Below, one piece after another: positions 13,529 to 22,628 of a DNA stretch of 64,000 bases (positions within the stretch are counted from its first letter, which is position 1; each line of letters starts with the position of its first letter). The notes under the pieces were generated by a model. The model made no database searches. It saw only the letters and a program-made list of their open reading frames with translations, and was not told the origin of the DNA. This stretch comes from Amanita rubescens (lineage: Eukaryota > Basidiomycota > Agaricomycetes > Agaricales > Amanitaceae). A program made the translations under genes and the position numbers. Location: positions 149,976 to 213,975 of the forward strand of contig WION01000060.1 of assembly GCA_015039365.1 (NCBI GenBank), in the 5' to 3' direction.

Positions 13529-13909
13529 GACTATTTAATCGGCCAACTGGCTGGCTCGCTAGCAGGTAGCAAAGCCAAGGACTCTTTAATGGCATCGTCC
13601 AATAGTCTACCAGTTCAAGTCACTCCCGCGCCTCAGGCAATGCAAACAGTGCCTGCCGCCACCGCAGGGATGCCGTCCCCCGATCCAAAGCGATGGAAGA
13701 AGATGACGCTTAAGATAAAAGGTTATTTAATTGGCCAACTGGGTGGCTCGCTAGCAGGTAGCAGCGCCAAGAACTCTTTAACGTTATCGTCCAATAGTCT
13801 ATCAGTGCAAGTAACCCCCACTCCTCAGGCGACGCAAACAGCGCCTGCCACCGCAGGATTGCCGTTCTTGGATTCAAAGCTATGGAGGAAGATGACGCTT
13901 GAGAGCAAA
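13529..13909 (+). repeat. Tandem duplication of nitrate reductase hinge 2
   Basis: Two direct copies, about 13529-13720 and 13721-13909, offset by 192 then 189 nt after a 3-nt length difference. Each encodes about 63 residues starting YLIGQL(A/G)GSLAG and ending KMTL. The unit spans the end of the b5 domain, the Ala/Pro/Thr-rich linker and the first residues of the FAD domain. Both copies keep the frame and have diverged at many positions, so the duplication is much older than the retrotransposon insertion. Confidence 0.85.
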
Positions 13910-14137
13910 CAATTATTGTCCCCCAATAACCGACTCTTCCGGTTCAAATTTGGCCCAAGTGAAACGTTTGGCCTGCCCGTGGGGAAACACGTTTACCTTA
14001 AGCTATTCCAAGAACAACTTCACAAAGACATGCCTGTCAAGTCCGTCATGCGCGCTTACACGCCGAGCAGATGGGGTCCCGGATACGTAGATTTCATCAT
14101 TAAAATCTACTTTCCAGAGAACGGACGATCAGGCGGA

Positions 14138-14141
14138 GCGT
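14138..14141. repeat. Target-site duplication GCGT, left copy (right copy 22629-22632)
   Basis: GCGT directly precedes the TG of the 5' LTR and directly follows the CA of the 3' LTR at 22629-22632. Joining across it restores the nitrate reductase frame exactly. Because adjacent LTR bases match the flank, a 5-bp duplication (AGCGT or GCGTT) sharing one terminal base cannot be excluded. Confidence 0.85.
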
Positions 14142-14628
14142 TGTAACGAGCCGGTTCCGGCTACGTTGGAACCGAACACCGAAGCGCACCGCATTCCGAT
14201 TCTCGGCATCACATCACGCATCACGGAAGCTTCCGAAGTCAAACCTTCGCGCCAACGACCTTCGGCCACATTCCGACAGGGCCATTCCCGCAACTTGAGC
14301 GATATTCGAACGCAACGGGGCACCTAGACGCGCACGGACCAACGGACTCGGAGGAAGGTTCGTCGCAGGTAAGCCTCATGTCCTCGTAGTATATATACGG
14401 CATTGTCTGTAGTAGTTGGACATCGAATATACAGCCGGTCTCACTTCCGCTCTCTTTCTCGTTCCCTTGCGTCCGATTTCCGTTCTCCTTCTCGCTCGGT
14501 GACTCGGTCACCGTTCCGTTCCTTCTCCTTCGCTCTCGGCACTCTATCGCACTTAAGCACATCGGTCAGACCTCCGTAGCCCCTTTGGCCGAACACTGTT
14601 CCACGTCGGCCTTCTCTTCATTGTTTCA
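14142..14628 (+). repeat. 5' LTR
   Basis: 487 bp, starting TGTAACGAGCC and ending TTGTTTCA. A TATATATA box at 14390-14397 probably directs sense transcription. The offset to the 3' LTR is exactly 8000 bases, and one substitution (14619) separates them. Its first bases create the stop codon that truncates nitrate reductase. Confidence 0.96.
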
Positions 14629-14630
14629 AC

Positions 14631-14648
14631 TGGAGCCCACCGCGAGGG
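14631..14648 (+). other. Candidate primer binding site
   Basis: TGGAGCCCACCGCGAGGG begins two bases after the 5' LTR. A TGG start complementary to the universal tRNA 3' CCA is what a primer binding site needs. I could not assign the tRNA from the sequence alone. Confidence 0.5.
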
Positions 14649-15289
14649 GCTCTTAGGTCTGTGCCCCAGCCATTCGTCCTCACCGTCCTGCAGCGCAGAA
14701 GGCATCGGAAAAGTTTCCATCTCAGTTAGGTCCACGCCGAGCTAGGCCCGCCGAACCTCAGCCAGGACCATCCAGCCGACCACACGTTCCTTGGTCTTCT
14801 CGGAAGCCGACTACTCCTCAGCCTCCACCCCCTGCTCCTAAACAGCCTCAACCCGAACCACCGACAGATCCTCCGTCATCCGATCTCTCTACTAGTTCAG
14901 CCGACGAAGACTTGCACCTTCCGGGAACATTTCCCCTACCGATCAGAGATCCAACACCTGCCGACCTTTCCTCGTTTCTAGACCTATCCGCACTCCTTGC
15001 ACCGCAGTCTCCTTCACTTCTTGGCACCTCGACTCCGAAATCACTTCAACCGGCTCATTCACAGCACGTGCCCACTGCTTTTAGTCTATTTCCGAACTTG
15101 CCACCGCTCTCGCCCTTGACACCGATACCTGATCCGCTTACCCCTGAGCCAACCCGTCCTGCCTCACCGCGTCCTGCCTCACCTCGTCCTGCCTCACCTC
15201 GTCCTGCATCCCGTCCTACCTCGCCTACCCCTACACCGCCTCCGCCTACACCATCTCGTTCTCCCTCACCTCCTCCTACCAAAAGCAAC

Positions 15290-17083
15290 ATGGCTACCCC
15301 GACCCGTATGCCTATCCGGACTAGCAAAGAGGCGCCCCGTTTTCAGGGTGCCGCAAGCGGTCTTGAACGCTACCTCGAGGACATCGAGATGACTTGCGAA
15401 GACCGAGAACGCTCCGGAGACGCCGAGCTTGTTAAATGGGCGATCTATTACACAGACGAGAAATCCTCCGAAACTTGGACAGCCACCAGGGACGCGCTAG
15501 CGGAACCAAAAGCTTGGGACGACTTTAAGAAAGCGATCCGCGAGATCTACCCCGAGGCACAGCCCGATCGACGCCACACCATTGCAGCATTGCGTACCAT
15601 CACCGATCGCTACTCATCCCAGACCATTACCTCCGAGACTACTCTAGCCGAATACCACAGGGAGTTCTCCGGCACTGCTCAGTACCTCATAACTAAACAC
15701 CGCATGACCGGCCGCGAGGCAAGCATCATGTACATGTCAGCCTTCGCTTCTGACATCAGACCCGATATTACTACTCGGCTCACGATCAAGTGCCCGGACG
15801 TCAGACCCGACGACGGCTACGATCTAAAGGAAATGAACAGCGCCGCACAATTCGTTATCAGCTCCAGACCTGCGATAGCACTCCTTGCAGCTACCACGCC
15901 TCCCACGCCTGCACCCGCGCCTGCGCCAGTCGCCCCTTCCTATCCAACCGCCGCTCCGACCGCACAGGCAGCAGAAACTTTCGCCCAACGACTCTTCAAC
16001 GGATGCGTTTTCTGTGGAGATTCAGAGCACCGAACTCCTTGGTGCCGAGTCAGGGACGAATACGTCAGACAAGGCAAGATCAGGCTAGTTGATGGCCGCA
16101 TACAGCTCCTGAATGGCGAGGAACCGAATATGGATAAATACCGAATGCACGGACGATGGTTCAAAGAACGTGTTGATAAATGGCTTCAGGACAATCCACA
16201 GCCGAACACGCCGCAGCCACGCGTAGCCTCCGCCAACCTGCTGGAGATCTCCGATCACGCCGAAACATTCGCAGCCGAACAAAAGAAAAACTCTACCGCT
16301 ATGCCCCGATCCAAGCAGACCCCCGCTCCGCCACAGCCCATGACACCGCCCGTCGCTTCCACGTCCAAAGGAAAAGAAAAAGATACTCCCGCTTTCAAGT
16401 TTCGCTCGCCGATCGATGACACGACCGCCGCCCAGCGAATCATAGACCATCTTCTCAGCCTACCCGTGACCCTAGCCGCTAAGGACCTCATTGCAATATC
16501 CCCGGCCGTCCAAAAAGACTTACGTCAATTGGTTACCGCCAAACGCGTTGAATCCGCATCTAGCAATGAGGTCTCCGCCACTGAAACCGAGCCCCCGGAA
16601 GACGATCCGATCGATGTTCTCATGGCCACTACTAAGCCTATCGAGACCCTCCGAGTCGTAGACGGTACTTTCAGCGGATCCGTCAAATGCGAATGCGTCG
16701 TCGACAACAGCTCTCAGATTATCGTCATCAGAAAGGACAAATGGGAACGCACAGGCTCCGGCTACTCCGCTTCTAGGCGCATCATGATGGAAACCGCTAA
16801 CGGCACATCGAACTGGACCCTTGGCATCACCGAAAACCTCACCCTGACTATCGGCGGATTACCGGTCCAAGTCCAAGCATACATCGTGGAAGACGCACCT
16901 TACGAAGTTTTACTCGGCCGCCCATTCTTCACCCTGCTCTCCGCCGTCACCCGCGACTACCCCAATGGCAACCAGGACATCACGATCACCTGCCCCGAAT
17001 CTAAAACCTCCGCCGTCCTTGTCACACGCCCGAGATCGTCCCGCAGCACATGCGGAGCACATACCGTCAAAACGGGTTTTTAA
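15290..17083 (+). CDS. gag: Retrotransposon Gag-protease
   Basis: From the first in-frame ATG at 15290 this frame gives 597 aa, but it is open without any ATG back to a TAG at about 14655. The upstream part is very proline-rich, with four RPASP-type repeats at about 15150-15210. A capsid-like helical region covers residues about 20-200. A CCHC zinc knuckle, CVFCGDSEHRTPWC, begins near residue 238. A retropepsin-like fold lies near residues 455-550, ending in VLLGRPFF; at the expected catalytic Asp-Ser/Thr-Gly the sequence reads VVDNSSQ, so the canonical Gly is missing. The frame ends at TAA 17081, directly after a slippery heptamer leading into pol. Gag packages the element RNA, and the protease would process Gag and Gag-Pol. 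Confidence 0.88.
   Translation: MATPTRMPIRTSKEAPRFQGAASGLERYLEDIEMTCEDRERSGDAELVKWAIYYTDEKSSETWTATRDALAEPKAWDDFKKAIREIYPEAQPDRRHTIAALRTITDRYSSQTITSETTLAEYHREFSGTAQYLITKHRMTGREASIMYMSAFASDIRPDITTRLTIKCPDVRPDDGYDLKEMNSAAQFVISSRPAIALLAATTPPTPAPAPAPVAPSYPTAAPTAQAAETFAQRLFNGCVFCGDSEHRTPWCRVRDEYVRQGKIRLVDGRIQLLNGEEPNMDKYRMHGRWFKERVDKWLQDNPQPNTPQPRVASANLLEISDHAETFAAEQKKNSTAMPRSKQTPAPPQPMTPPVASTSKGKEKDTPAFKFRSPIDDTTAAQRIIDHLLSLPVTLAAKDLIAISPAVQKDLRQLVTAKRVESASSNEVSATETEPPEDDPIDVLMATTKPIETLRVVDGTFSGSVKCECVVDNSSQIIVIRKDKWERTGSGYSASRRIMMETANGTSNWTLGITENLTLTIGGLPVQVQAYIVEDAPYEVLLGRPFFTLLSAVTRDYPNGNQDITITCPESKTSAVLVTRPRSSRSTCGAHTVKTGF
17074..17080 (+). promoter_or_regulatory. Predicted -1 ribosomal frameshift site GGGTTTT
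   Basis: In the gag frame the bases read G GGT TTT TAA, an exact X XXY YYZ heptamer directly before the gag stop codon. A -1 slip moves decoding into the pol frame, which is open from here to 20730. The heptamer, the shift direction and the stop context all agree; I have not evaluated a downstream RNA structure. Confidence 0.75.
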
Positions 17084-20000
17084 TTGTCGATGAATCGCCC
17101 ACACGGAGACGAGACGCTCGGAATCCGCAGTCGCCCACCAAACATGTCAATAATGAAGAACTGCCAAACGTACATACAACTACGCCGCACATACACGATA
17201 TCACACCTACAACCATCTTTAATCAACCGACGATCGCTAATTCCGCTGACCCCGATGCCACTACACCAACGCCCGAAACTACCGACGCGCCGACCGTTTA
17301 CACAGTTGGAAAGGGAGACAACCCATACCACTTGTCGGAGGAGCATTTCTTGGACATGTTGACCGCGCCCAGAATGATCGGTAATATACTCTTACCTTAC
17401 AACGGACATATCAGTACTACAGAGCTCGAATTTAATTTTGTCCCCGCCGCCGAAACACTAGCATATAAGAAAGTCGCCAACCGAATTAAGCCAGTCGCTA
17501 CCACGCTACCCGAGAAATTCCGAATTATCCGCCGCATACCATCCGATCCCCTCGCCGATCTCCCTACCCTTCCGACACAGCCACCGGACTTTACCCCAGG
17601 AACCCGATACACCGAAGAACGAATGCAGGCACAAAATATCAACCCCACTGGATTCTTAACCGCCGAAGAAGAAAAGCTCATCCACCATCTGATCCGCATA
17701 CACGAAGAAGGCTTCGCATGGACCGAAGCAGAGAAAGGGAAGTTCTCCGACGACTACTTCGACCCCGTGGTGATTCCGACCATTGAACACGTGCCCTGGA
17801 CGCTAAAGAACATGCCGATTCCGCCTGGCAAATACAACGAGATCGTACGCATCATCAAAGACAAAATCGCTTCCGGAGTCTACGAGCCGTCCAGCTCATC
17901 CTATCGGTCCCGCTGGTTCTGCGTTTACAAGAAAGACGGGAAATCATTGCGCATCGTCCACGACCTACAGCCGCTTAACGCCGTCACTATCAAAGACTCT
18001 GGACAGCCGCCGAACGTAGAACTACTCGCCGAGTCATTTGGTGGGTACTCATGTTACGCTACCTTTGATCTATTCGTCGGTTTTGACCAGCGCCGCCTTG
18101 CCACCGAATCCCGAGACCTTACGACCTTCCAAACGCCTCTCGGTACCTTCCGCCTCACGTCTATTCCGATGGGATACACCAACTCGATGCAGATCCAGCA
18201 CGGCGACCTCACCTATATCCTTCAAGATGAAATTCCGCATGTCACCAAACCCTTCGTCGACGACTGCCCCTGTAAAGGACCGAAAACCCGCTACGAGCTC
18301 CCCGACGGAACCTTCGAGACCATCCCCGAAAATTCTGGCATCCGACGCTTCGTATGGGAACACATCCAGAACATTAACCGAGTTATCCAACGCGTCAAAC
18401 ACGCCGGCGGTACCTTTTCCGGAAAGAAGTCATTTTTCTGTATTCCAGAAGCTATCGTCGTCGGACACAAATGCACTTACGAAGGACGCCTTCCGGACGA
18501 CTCACGAATCGAAAAGATCAGGAACTGGCCTATCCCCGAATCTATCACCGAAGTTAGAGGTTTTCTAGGAACTATGGGCACCATCCGCATCTACGTCAAA
18601 GACTACGCCGAACACGCTCGCTCACTCTCAGAACTCCTACGGAAGGGCGTCGAGTTCGAATTTATTGGTCACCATATCGCCGCCTTCGAGAACCTCAAGC
18701 TCATCGCTATCAATTGCAGCGCCATCCGAGGCATCGACTACGAATCACTTCTCGAGGTTATCCTAGCCGTCGACTCATCCTGGTACGCTGTCGGATACTG
18801 GCTATCGCAGATCGGTCCCGACAAAAAGCGCTATCCGAACCGCTATGGATCTATTACCTTCAACGAGCGAGAACAACGATACTCCCAGGCCAAACTCGAG
18901 CTTTACGGACTCTTCCGCGCACTTAAGGCTACCCGGATATTCATCATCGGCGTCAAAAATCTTGTAGTCGAGGTGGACGCTAAGTATATTAAAGGAATGA
19001 TCAATAACCCGGATATCCAGCCGAATAACACGATTAACAGATGGATAGCAGGAATTCTCCTCTTCGACTTCAAACTTCGCCACGTCTCCGCAAAGAAGCA
19101 CACTCCCGCCGACGGATTATCTAGGCGCCGAGCATCCGAAGAGGACGAGCCTCCAGACGACTCCGACCCGGACGACTGGATTGACGAAGCTAACGCATTC
19201 TGTATCGAGGCCGCCAACTGGACTTTCAAGCCGCACCTCACCGCCGCATGCTACGCCACCGGAACTGACGGCCCCGACATATTCTCCCGATCCGAAAAAC
19301 AGCTAGCCCGAGACGCCGACATACTCAGGATTGAAGCCTACCTCAAGAACCCGCAACGGCCGCCCGACATGTCAGCCGATCGATTCCGACAATGGCTCAA
19401 CAAGGCCAAGCGATTCTTTATTCAAGGCGACCGACTCTGGTACCGAGACGATCACCGCCGACACAAGCTCGTCATCCTCAACGACTCAAAGCGACTACAG
19501 ATCATACAGGAAGCACACGATGACACCGGACACAAAGGCATCTTCGCGACTCGCGCTCGTATCCGAGACCGTTTCTGGTGGTCCTCCCTTGACTACGACG
19601 TTAAGTGGTACGTCCGAACGTGTCATAACTGCCAGATCCGAAACGCCCAACGCCTACACATTCCGCCGACTGTTCCAGAGCCCGGAGGTCTCTTCCGAAT
19701 CGTACACATGGACACCATGAAGATGCCAGCATCCGGCGGATTTACCTACATCACGCAAGCAAGATGCTCTCTCTCCGCATGGCCCGAATACAAAATGCTC
19801 CGCTCCGAAAACGCAACAGCTATCGCCAAGTTCATATTCGAAGATATTCTCTGCCGCCACGGAGCCATAGAAGTCATTGTCACCGACAACGGAACGCCAT
19901 ATGTAGCTGCTCTAGAAGTCCTCCGCCACCGATACGGTATCAACCACATCCGAATATCCCCGTACAACTCACAGGCCAATGGCATCGTCGAACGCCGACA

Positions 20001-20730
20001 TTTTGACGTCCGAGAATCTCTCATCAAAGCAGCTGACGGCAAACCCGAGAAGTGGAGCCAAGTCGCGCCATCCGTATTCTGGGCCGAGCGCATTACGATA
20101 CACCCATCCACCGGTTACAGTCCATACTTCATCGCCCACGGAACCGAGCCGACACTGCCCCTCGACATCTCGGAAGCCACTTACCTCTGCCCGCCGATCA
20201 CATCCGAGCTCTCGAGACAGGACTTGCTTGCCCACCGTGCCCGACAGCTACAGAAACGTCCGGCCGATCTCAAAATCATCCGCGACAAAGTCTACAAGTC
20301 CCGGCTTAACGCCGTTCGCAAGCTTGAGCAGCGCTTCCAGCATACGATCAAGAACTTCCGCTTCAAGAAGGGAGATTTAGTCCTCGTCCGTAATAACAAG
20401 ATCGATATGGAACTCGATCGTAAAACAAAACCCCGGTACCTCGGACCGATGGTCGTTATCCGGAAAACCCAAGGAGGATCGTATATACTCGCCGAGACCG
20501 ATGGAACCCTTTCTAAGTTACGGTACGCAGCCAAACGTTTAATTCCTTACCGATCACGCAGTATTGCACCGGGTGAGCGGCTTTCACAATTACTTAATAG
20601 ATCCGATGAGGAGCTTTATACGATGACACACGACTCGCCCGACGAAGCCTCCCTCGCTGACGGCGATGGTGATGGTTTCATTAATGAGGCACTAACGGAG
20701 GTCGATGACCTACCCGAGTCTGAACTCTGA
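17080..20730 (+). CDS. pol: Retrotransposon Pol: RT, RNase H, integrase
   Basis: About 1,217 codons read from the frameshift site, probably made as Gag-Pol. The first 200 residues have no recognised domain. Reverse transcriptase follows, with ATFDLFVGFDQ and the catalytic FVDD near residue 393. RNase H has AVDSSWYAVG near 564, KLELYG and VEVDAKYI. Integrase has an H2C2 finger ending CHNC near 848 and a D,D-E core: HMDT near 876, TDNG near 935 and NGIVERRH near 971. The C-terminal portion has a GDLVLVR...LGPMVV region typical of Ty3/gypsy integrases. No chromodomain is obvious. The frame is unbroken, consistent with recent transposition. Confidence 0.93.
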   Translation, partial: LIVDESPTRRRDARNPQSPTKHVNNEELPNVHTTTPHIHDITPTTIFNQPTIANSADPDATTPTPETTDAPTVYTVGKGDNPYHLSEEHFLDMLTAPRMIGNILLPYNGHISTTELEFNFVPAAETLAYKKVANRIKPVATTLPEKFRIIRRIPSDPLADLPTLPTQPPDFTPGTRYTEERMQAQNINPTGFLTAEEEKLIHHLIRIHEEGFAWTEAEKGKFSDDYFDPVVIPTIEHVPWTLKNMPIPPGKYNEIVRIIKDKIASGVYEPSSSSYRSRWFCVYKKDGKSLRIVHDLQPLNAVTIKDSGQPPNVELLAESFGGYSCYATFDLFVGFDQRRLATESRDLTTFQTPLGTFRLTSIPMGYTNSMQIQHGDLTYILQDEIPHVTKPFVDDCPCKGPKTRYELPDGTFETIPENSGIRRFVWEHIQNINRVIQRVKHAGGTFSGKKSFFCIPEAIVVGHKCTYEGRLPDDSRIEKIRNWPIPESITEVRGFLGTMGTIRIYVKDYAEHARSLSELLRKGVEFEFIGHHIAAFENLKLIAINCSAIRGIDYESLLEVILAVDSSWYAVGYWLSQIGPDKKRYPNRYGSITFNEREQRYSQAKLELYGLFRALKATRIFIIGVKNLVVEVDAKYIKGMINNPDIQPNNTINRWIAGILLFDFKLRHVSAKKHTPADGLSRRRASEEDEPPDDSDPDDWIDEANAFCIEAANWTFKPHLTAACYATGTDGPDIFSRSEKQLARDADILRIEAYLKNPQRPPDMSADRFRQWLNKAKRFFIQGDRLWYRDDHRRHKLVILNDSKRLQIIQEAHDDTGHKGIFATRARIRDRFWWSSLDYDVKWYVRTCHNCQIRNAQRLHIPPTVPEPGGLFRIVHMDTMKMPASGGFTYITQARCSLSAWPEYKMLRSENATAIAKFIFEDILCRHGAIEVIVTDNGTPYVAALEVLRHRYGINHIRISPYNSQANGIVERRHFDVRESLIKAADGKPEKWSQVAPSVFWAERITIHPSTGYSPYFIAHGTEPTLPLDISEATYLCPPITSELSRQDLLAHRARQLQKRPADLKIIRDKVYKSRLNAVRKLEQRFQHTIKNFRFKKGDLVLVRNNKIDMELDRKTKPRYLGPMVVIRKTQGGSYILAETDGTLSKLRYAAKRLIPYRSRSIAPGERLSQLLNRSDEELYTMTHDSPDEASLADGDGDGFINEALTEVDDLPESEL

Positions 20731-20840
20731 ATGCTCCGAGGATATGCATATAGTTTTCGCTACAAAGTACAGGTACATTCGTTTAATCACTTCTTATTAC
20801 AGGAGCCCGCGACGAGCACCGAACCCGAGTCCTCCGAATC

Positions 20841-22067
20841 CTACGCCTTGCCCTTGCCCTTGCCCTTGCCCTTGCTCTTCGCCTGGGGAACCTCCTCGGC
20901 CATCTCCTCCCTTAGCTCCTTCATGTCTGCCTGCAGGTCCTCCACCGACCGCTTGTAAAGGTCCTGGAATCTCGTCAGCTTCCTCTCCAGCCTGCCGATA
21001 CGATCCTCATAGCCCGCCTTCGTCTTACCCGCTCCCGAACCGCCTTCAGAACCCGTCTCCACGTCACCGGCCTCCTTCAGATCCGTCTTGCTACGCCTAC
21101 GCGGAGGTTGCTCCTCCGGACTACTCCCAACCTCGATCTTCCGTTTATCCGACCGAGACGGCGTCTTCACCGACGAGCCCGATACCCCAAGTGCGCCTAC
21201 ACCTCGCGCCAAGGACGACGGAATGCTCTTAGCAGCCGACGACGCGACGCTTGAGGATCGCACGACAGGAGCATCCGCACCAGGCATGGCGCACCTTACC
21301 TTCTTCGCTCGACAGAGATCGCATGCCGTATGGTCACCGGAGAAGACACAGGCCTTATTCAGCCTTACGCAAGTTTCGCAGCGCTGCGATTCGGGCATCA
21401 GCTGAGGGACCGCGACATAGTCCATCACCAACGTACCTGTTGAAGGGAAATCAACTCTGAACCGACAGCCGGAGCGACCTTACTGCGTGTAGTACGAGGC
21501 CTCGGTGCAGGTCTCTTGAAATCGACGACTGGCACTTCTGGGACAGTTTGACGGCCAGCAGGCGCACCCGCATGCGACGACCTTTCTAGGACGCTACTTC
21601 GCGCAACCGAACCGGAACTGATATGGCTCGCAGAGTCCTCTGGACGCAAACTCGCCCCGGAGGAGGACCTTGCCAGGTTCACCGTTGTACTAAGTTCTCG
21701 TAGACCGACGCCGAGCTTATCGTACTGGACGAGGCCATCCGTGATGACTGAAACAAGCTTTGTCGTTGACCCCGCATCTGCAAGCTCCCGGCTATACGTC
21801 CGGATCTTCTCCTGGACACGATTAGTTTCCGCCAACGACAACGTACCCCTTACTCACCACGTCGTTCTTCGCCAGCTCTAGCCATTTCCGGACATCCCCC
21901 TCATTGCTCAAGTTTACTTCCCCCTCTGGCACATCCAGCAACCGCTCGCCAAACGCCTCGACGTGCTTGTCCAGCTTGCGCGCTATCAGCTTCGTGACAC
22001 TGCTCCCACCGCCTGCGGATACGGCCGACATGATTGTAGAAGAGGAAGAGAAGAACCCACCCTCCAC
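20841..22067 (-). CDS. Antisense Zn2Cys6-like protein encoded inside the retrotransposon
   Basis: Three minus-strand exons, 22067-21858, 21811-21437 and 21383-20841, join in frame to 1128 nt, 375 aa. The introns are 46 and 53 nt; the first has a GTGAGT donor and an ACTAAT branch-site-like motif, the second a GTACGT donor. Near residue 197 the spacing CX2CX6CX8CX2CX6C fits the fungal Zn(II)2Cys6 binuclear cluster (CETC, then CDLCRAKKVRC). Serine-rich and basic segments, a coiled-coil-like helix and a lysine-glycine tail (KGKGKGKGKA) follow. The start codon lies 75 bp from the 3' LTR, so transcription probably starts in or beside it. The function is unknown: it could bind element or host DNA, or assist nuclear import. 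The second acceptor could be 15 nt earlier without changing frame. Confidence 0.7.
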
Positions 22068-22125
22068 TCCCCTCTATCTCTTATCGCCCTCTTATCTCCT
22101 CGGACCTGACCAGGAGGTCAGTATT

Positions 22126-22141
22126 AAAAGACCCCGGGAGG
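22126..22141 (+). other. Polypurine tract
   Basis: AAAAGACCCCGGGAGG abuts the 3' LTR. It is the likely primer for plus-strand DNA synthesis, though the C run makes it an imperfect purine tract. Confidence 0.55.
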
Positions 22142-22628
22142 TGTAACGAGCCGGTTCCGGCTACGTTGGAACCGAACACCGAAGCGCACCGCATTCCGAT
22201 TCTCGGCATCACATCACGCATCACGGAAGCTTCCGAAGTCAAACCTTCGCGCCAACGACCTTCGGCCACATTCCGACAGGGCCATTCCCGCAACTTGAGC
22301 GATATTCGAACGCAACGGGGCACCTAGACGCGCACGGACCAACGGACTCGGAGGAAGGTTCGTCGCAGGTAAGCCTCATGTCCTCGTAGTATATATACGG
22401 CATTGTCTGTAGTAGTTGGACATCGAATATACAGCCGGTCTCACTTCCGCTCTCTTTCTCGTTCCCTTGCGTCCGATTTCCGTTCTCCTTCTCGCTCGGT
22501 GACTCGGTCACCGTTCCGTTCCTTCTCCTTCGCTCTCGGCACTCTATCGCACTTAAGCACATCGGTCAGACCTCCGTAGCCCCTTTGGCCGAACACTGTT
22601 CCACGTCGGCCTTCTCTTTATTGTTTCA
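22142..22628 (+). repeat. 3' LTR
   Basis: 487 bp, identical to the 5' LTR except T at 22619. It carries the same TATATATA box at 22390-22397, which could drive readthrough transcription into the 3' part of nitrate reductase. Confidence 0.96.

Larger units (their letters stand above)
14142..22628 (+). mobile_element. Ty3/gypsy-like LTR retrotransposon, complete
   Basis: An 8487-bp element with direct LTRs of 487 bp (TG...CA), a primer-binding-site candidate just inside the 5' LTR and a purine tract next to the 3' LTR. Gag-protease (15290-17083) is followed by RT, RNase H and integrase (to 20730), in that order, which is the Ty3/gypsy arrangement. The two frames overlap through a likely -1 frameshift site. 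A spliced antisense gene (22067-20841) lies between pol and the 3' LTR. The LTRs differ only at 14619 (C) versus 22619 (T), so insertion is very recent, and the long frames are unbroken, so the element may still be active. It inserted in the sense orientation in the FAD domain of nitrate reductase. Confidence 0.96.

Noticed and set aside
14239..14562. Minus-strand frame of 107 codons inside each LTR
   Set aside because: Low-complexity Arg/Glu-rich translation of a C/T-rich stretch, no start context or splice support; identical in both LTRs only because the LTRs are.
15055..15327. Minus-strand glycine-rich frame in the gag region
   Set aside because: It is the complement of the proline-rich RPASP repeat of gag.
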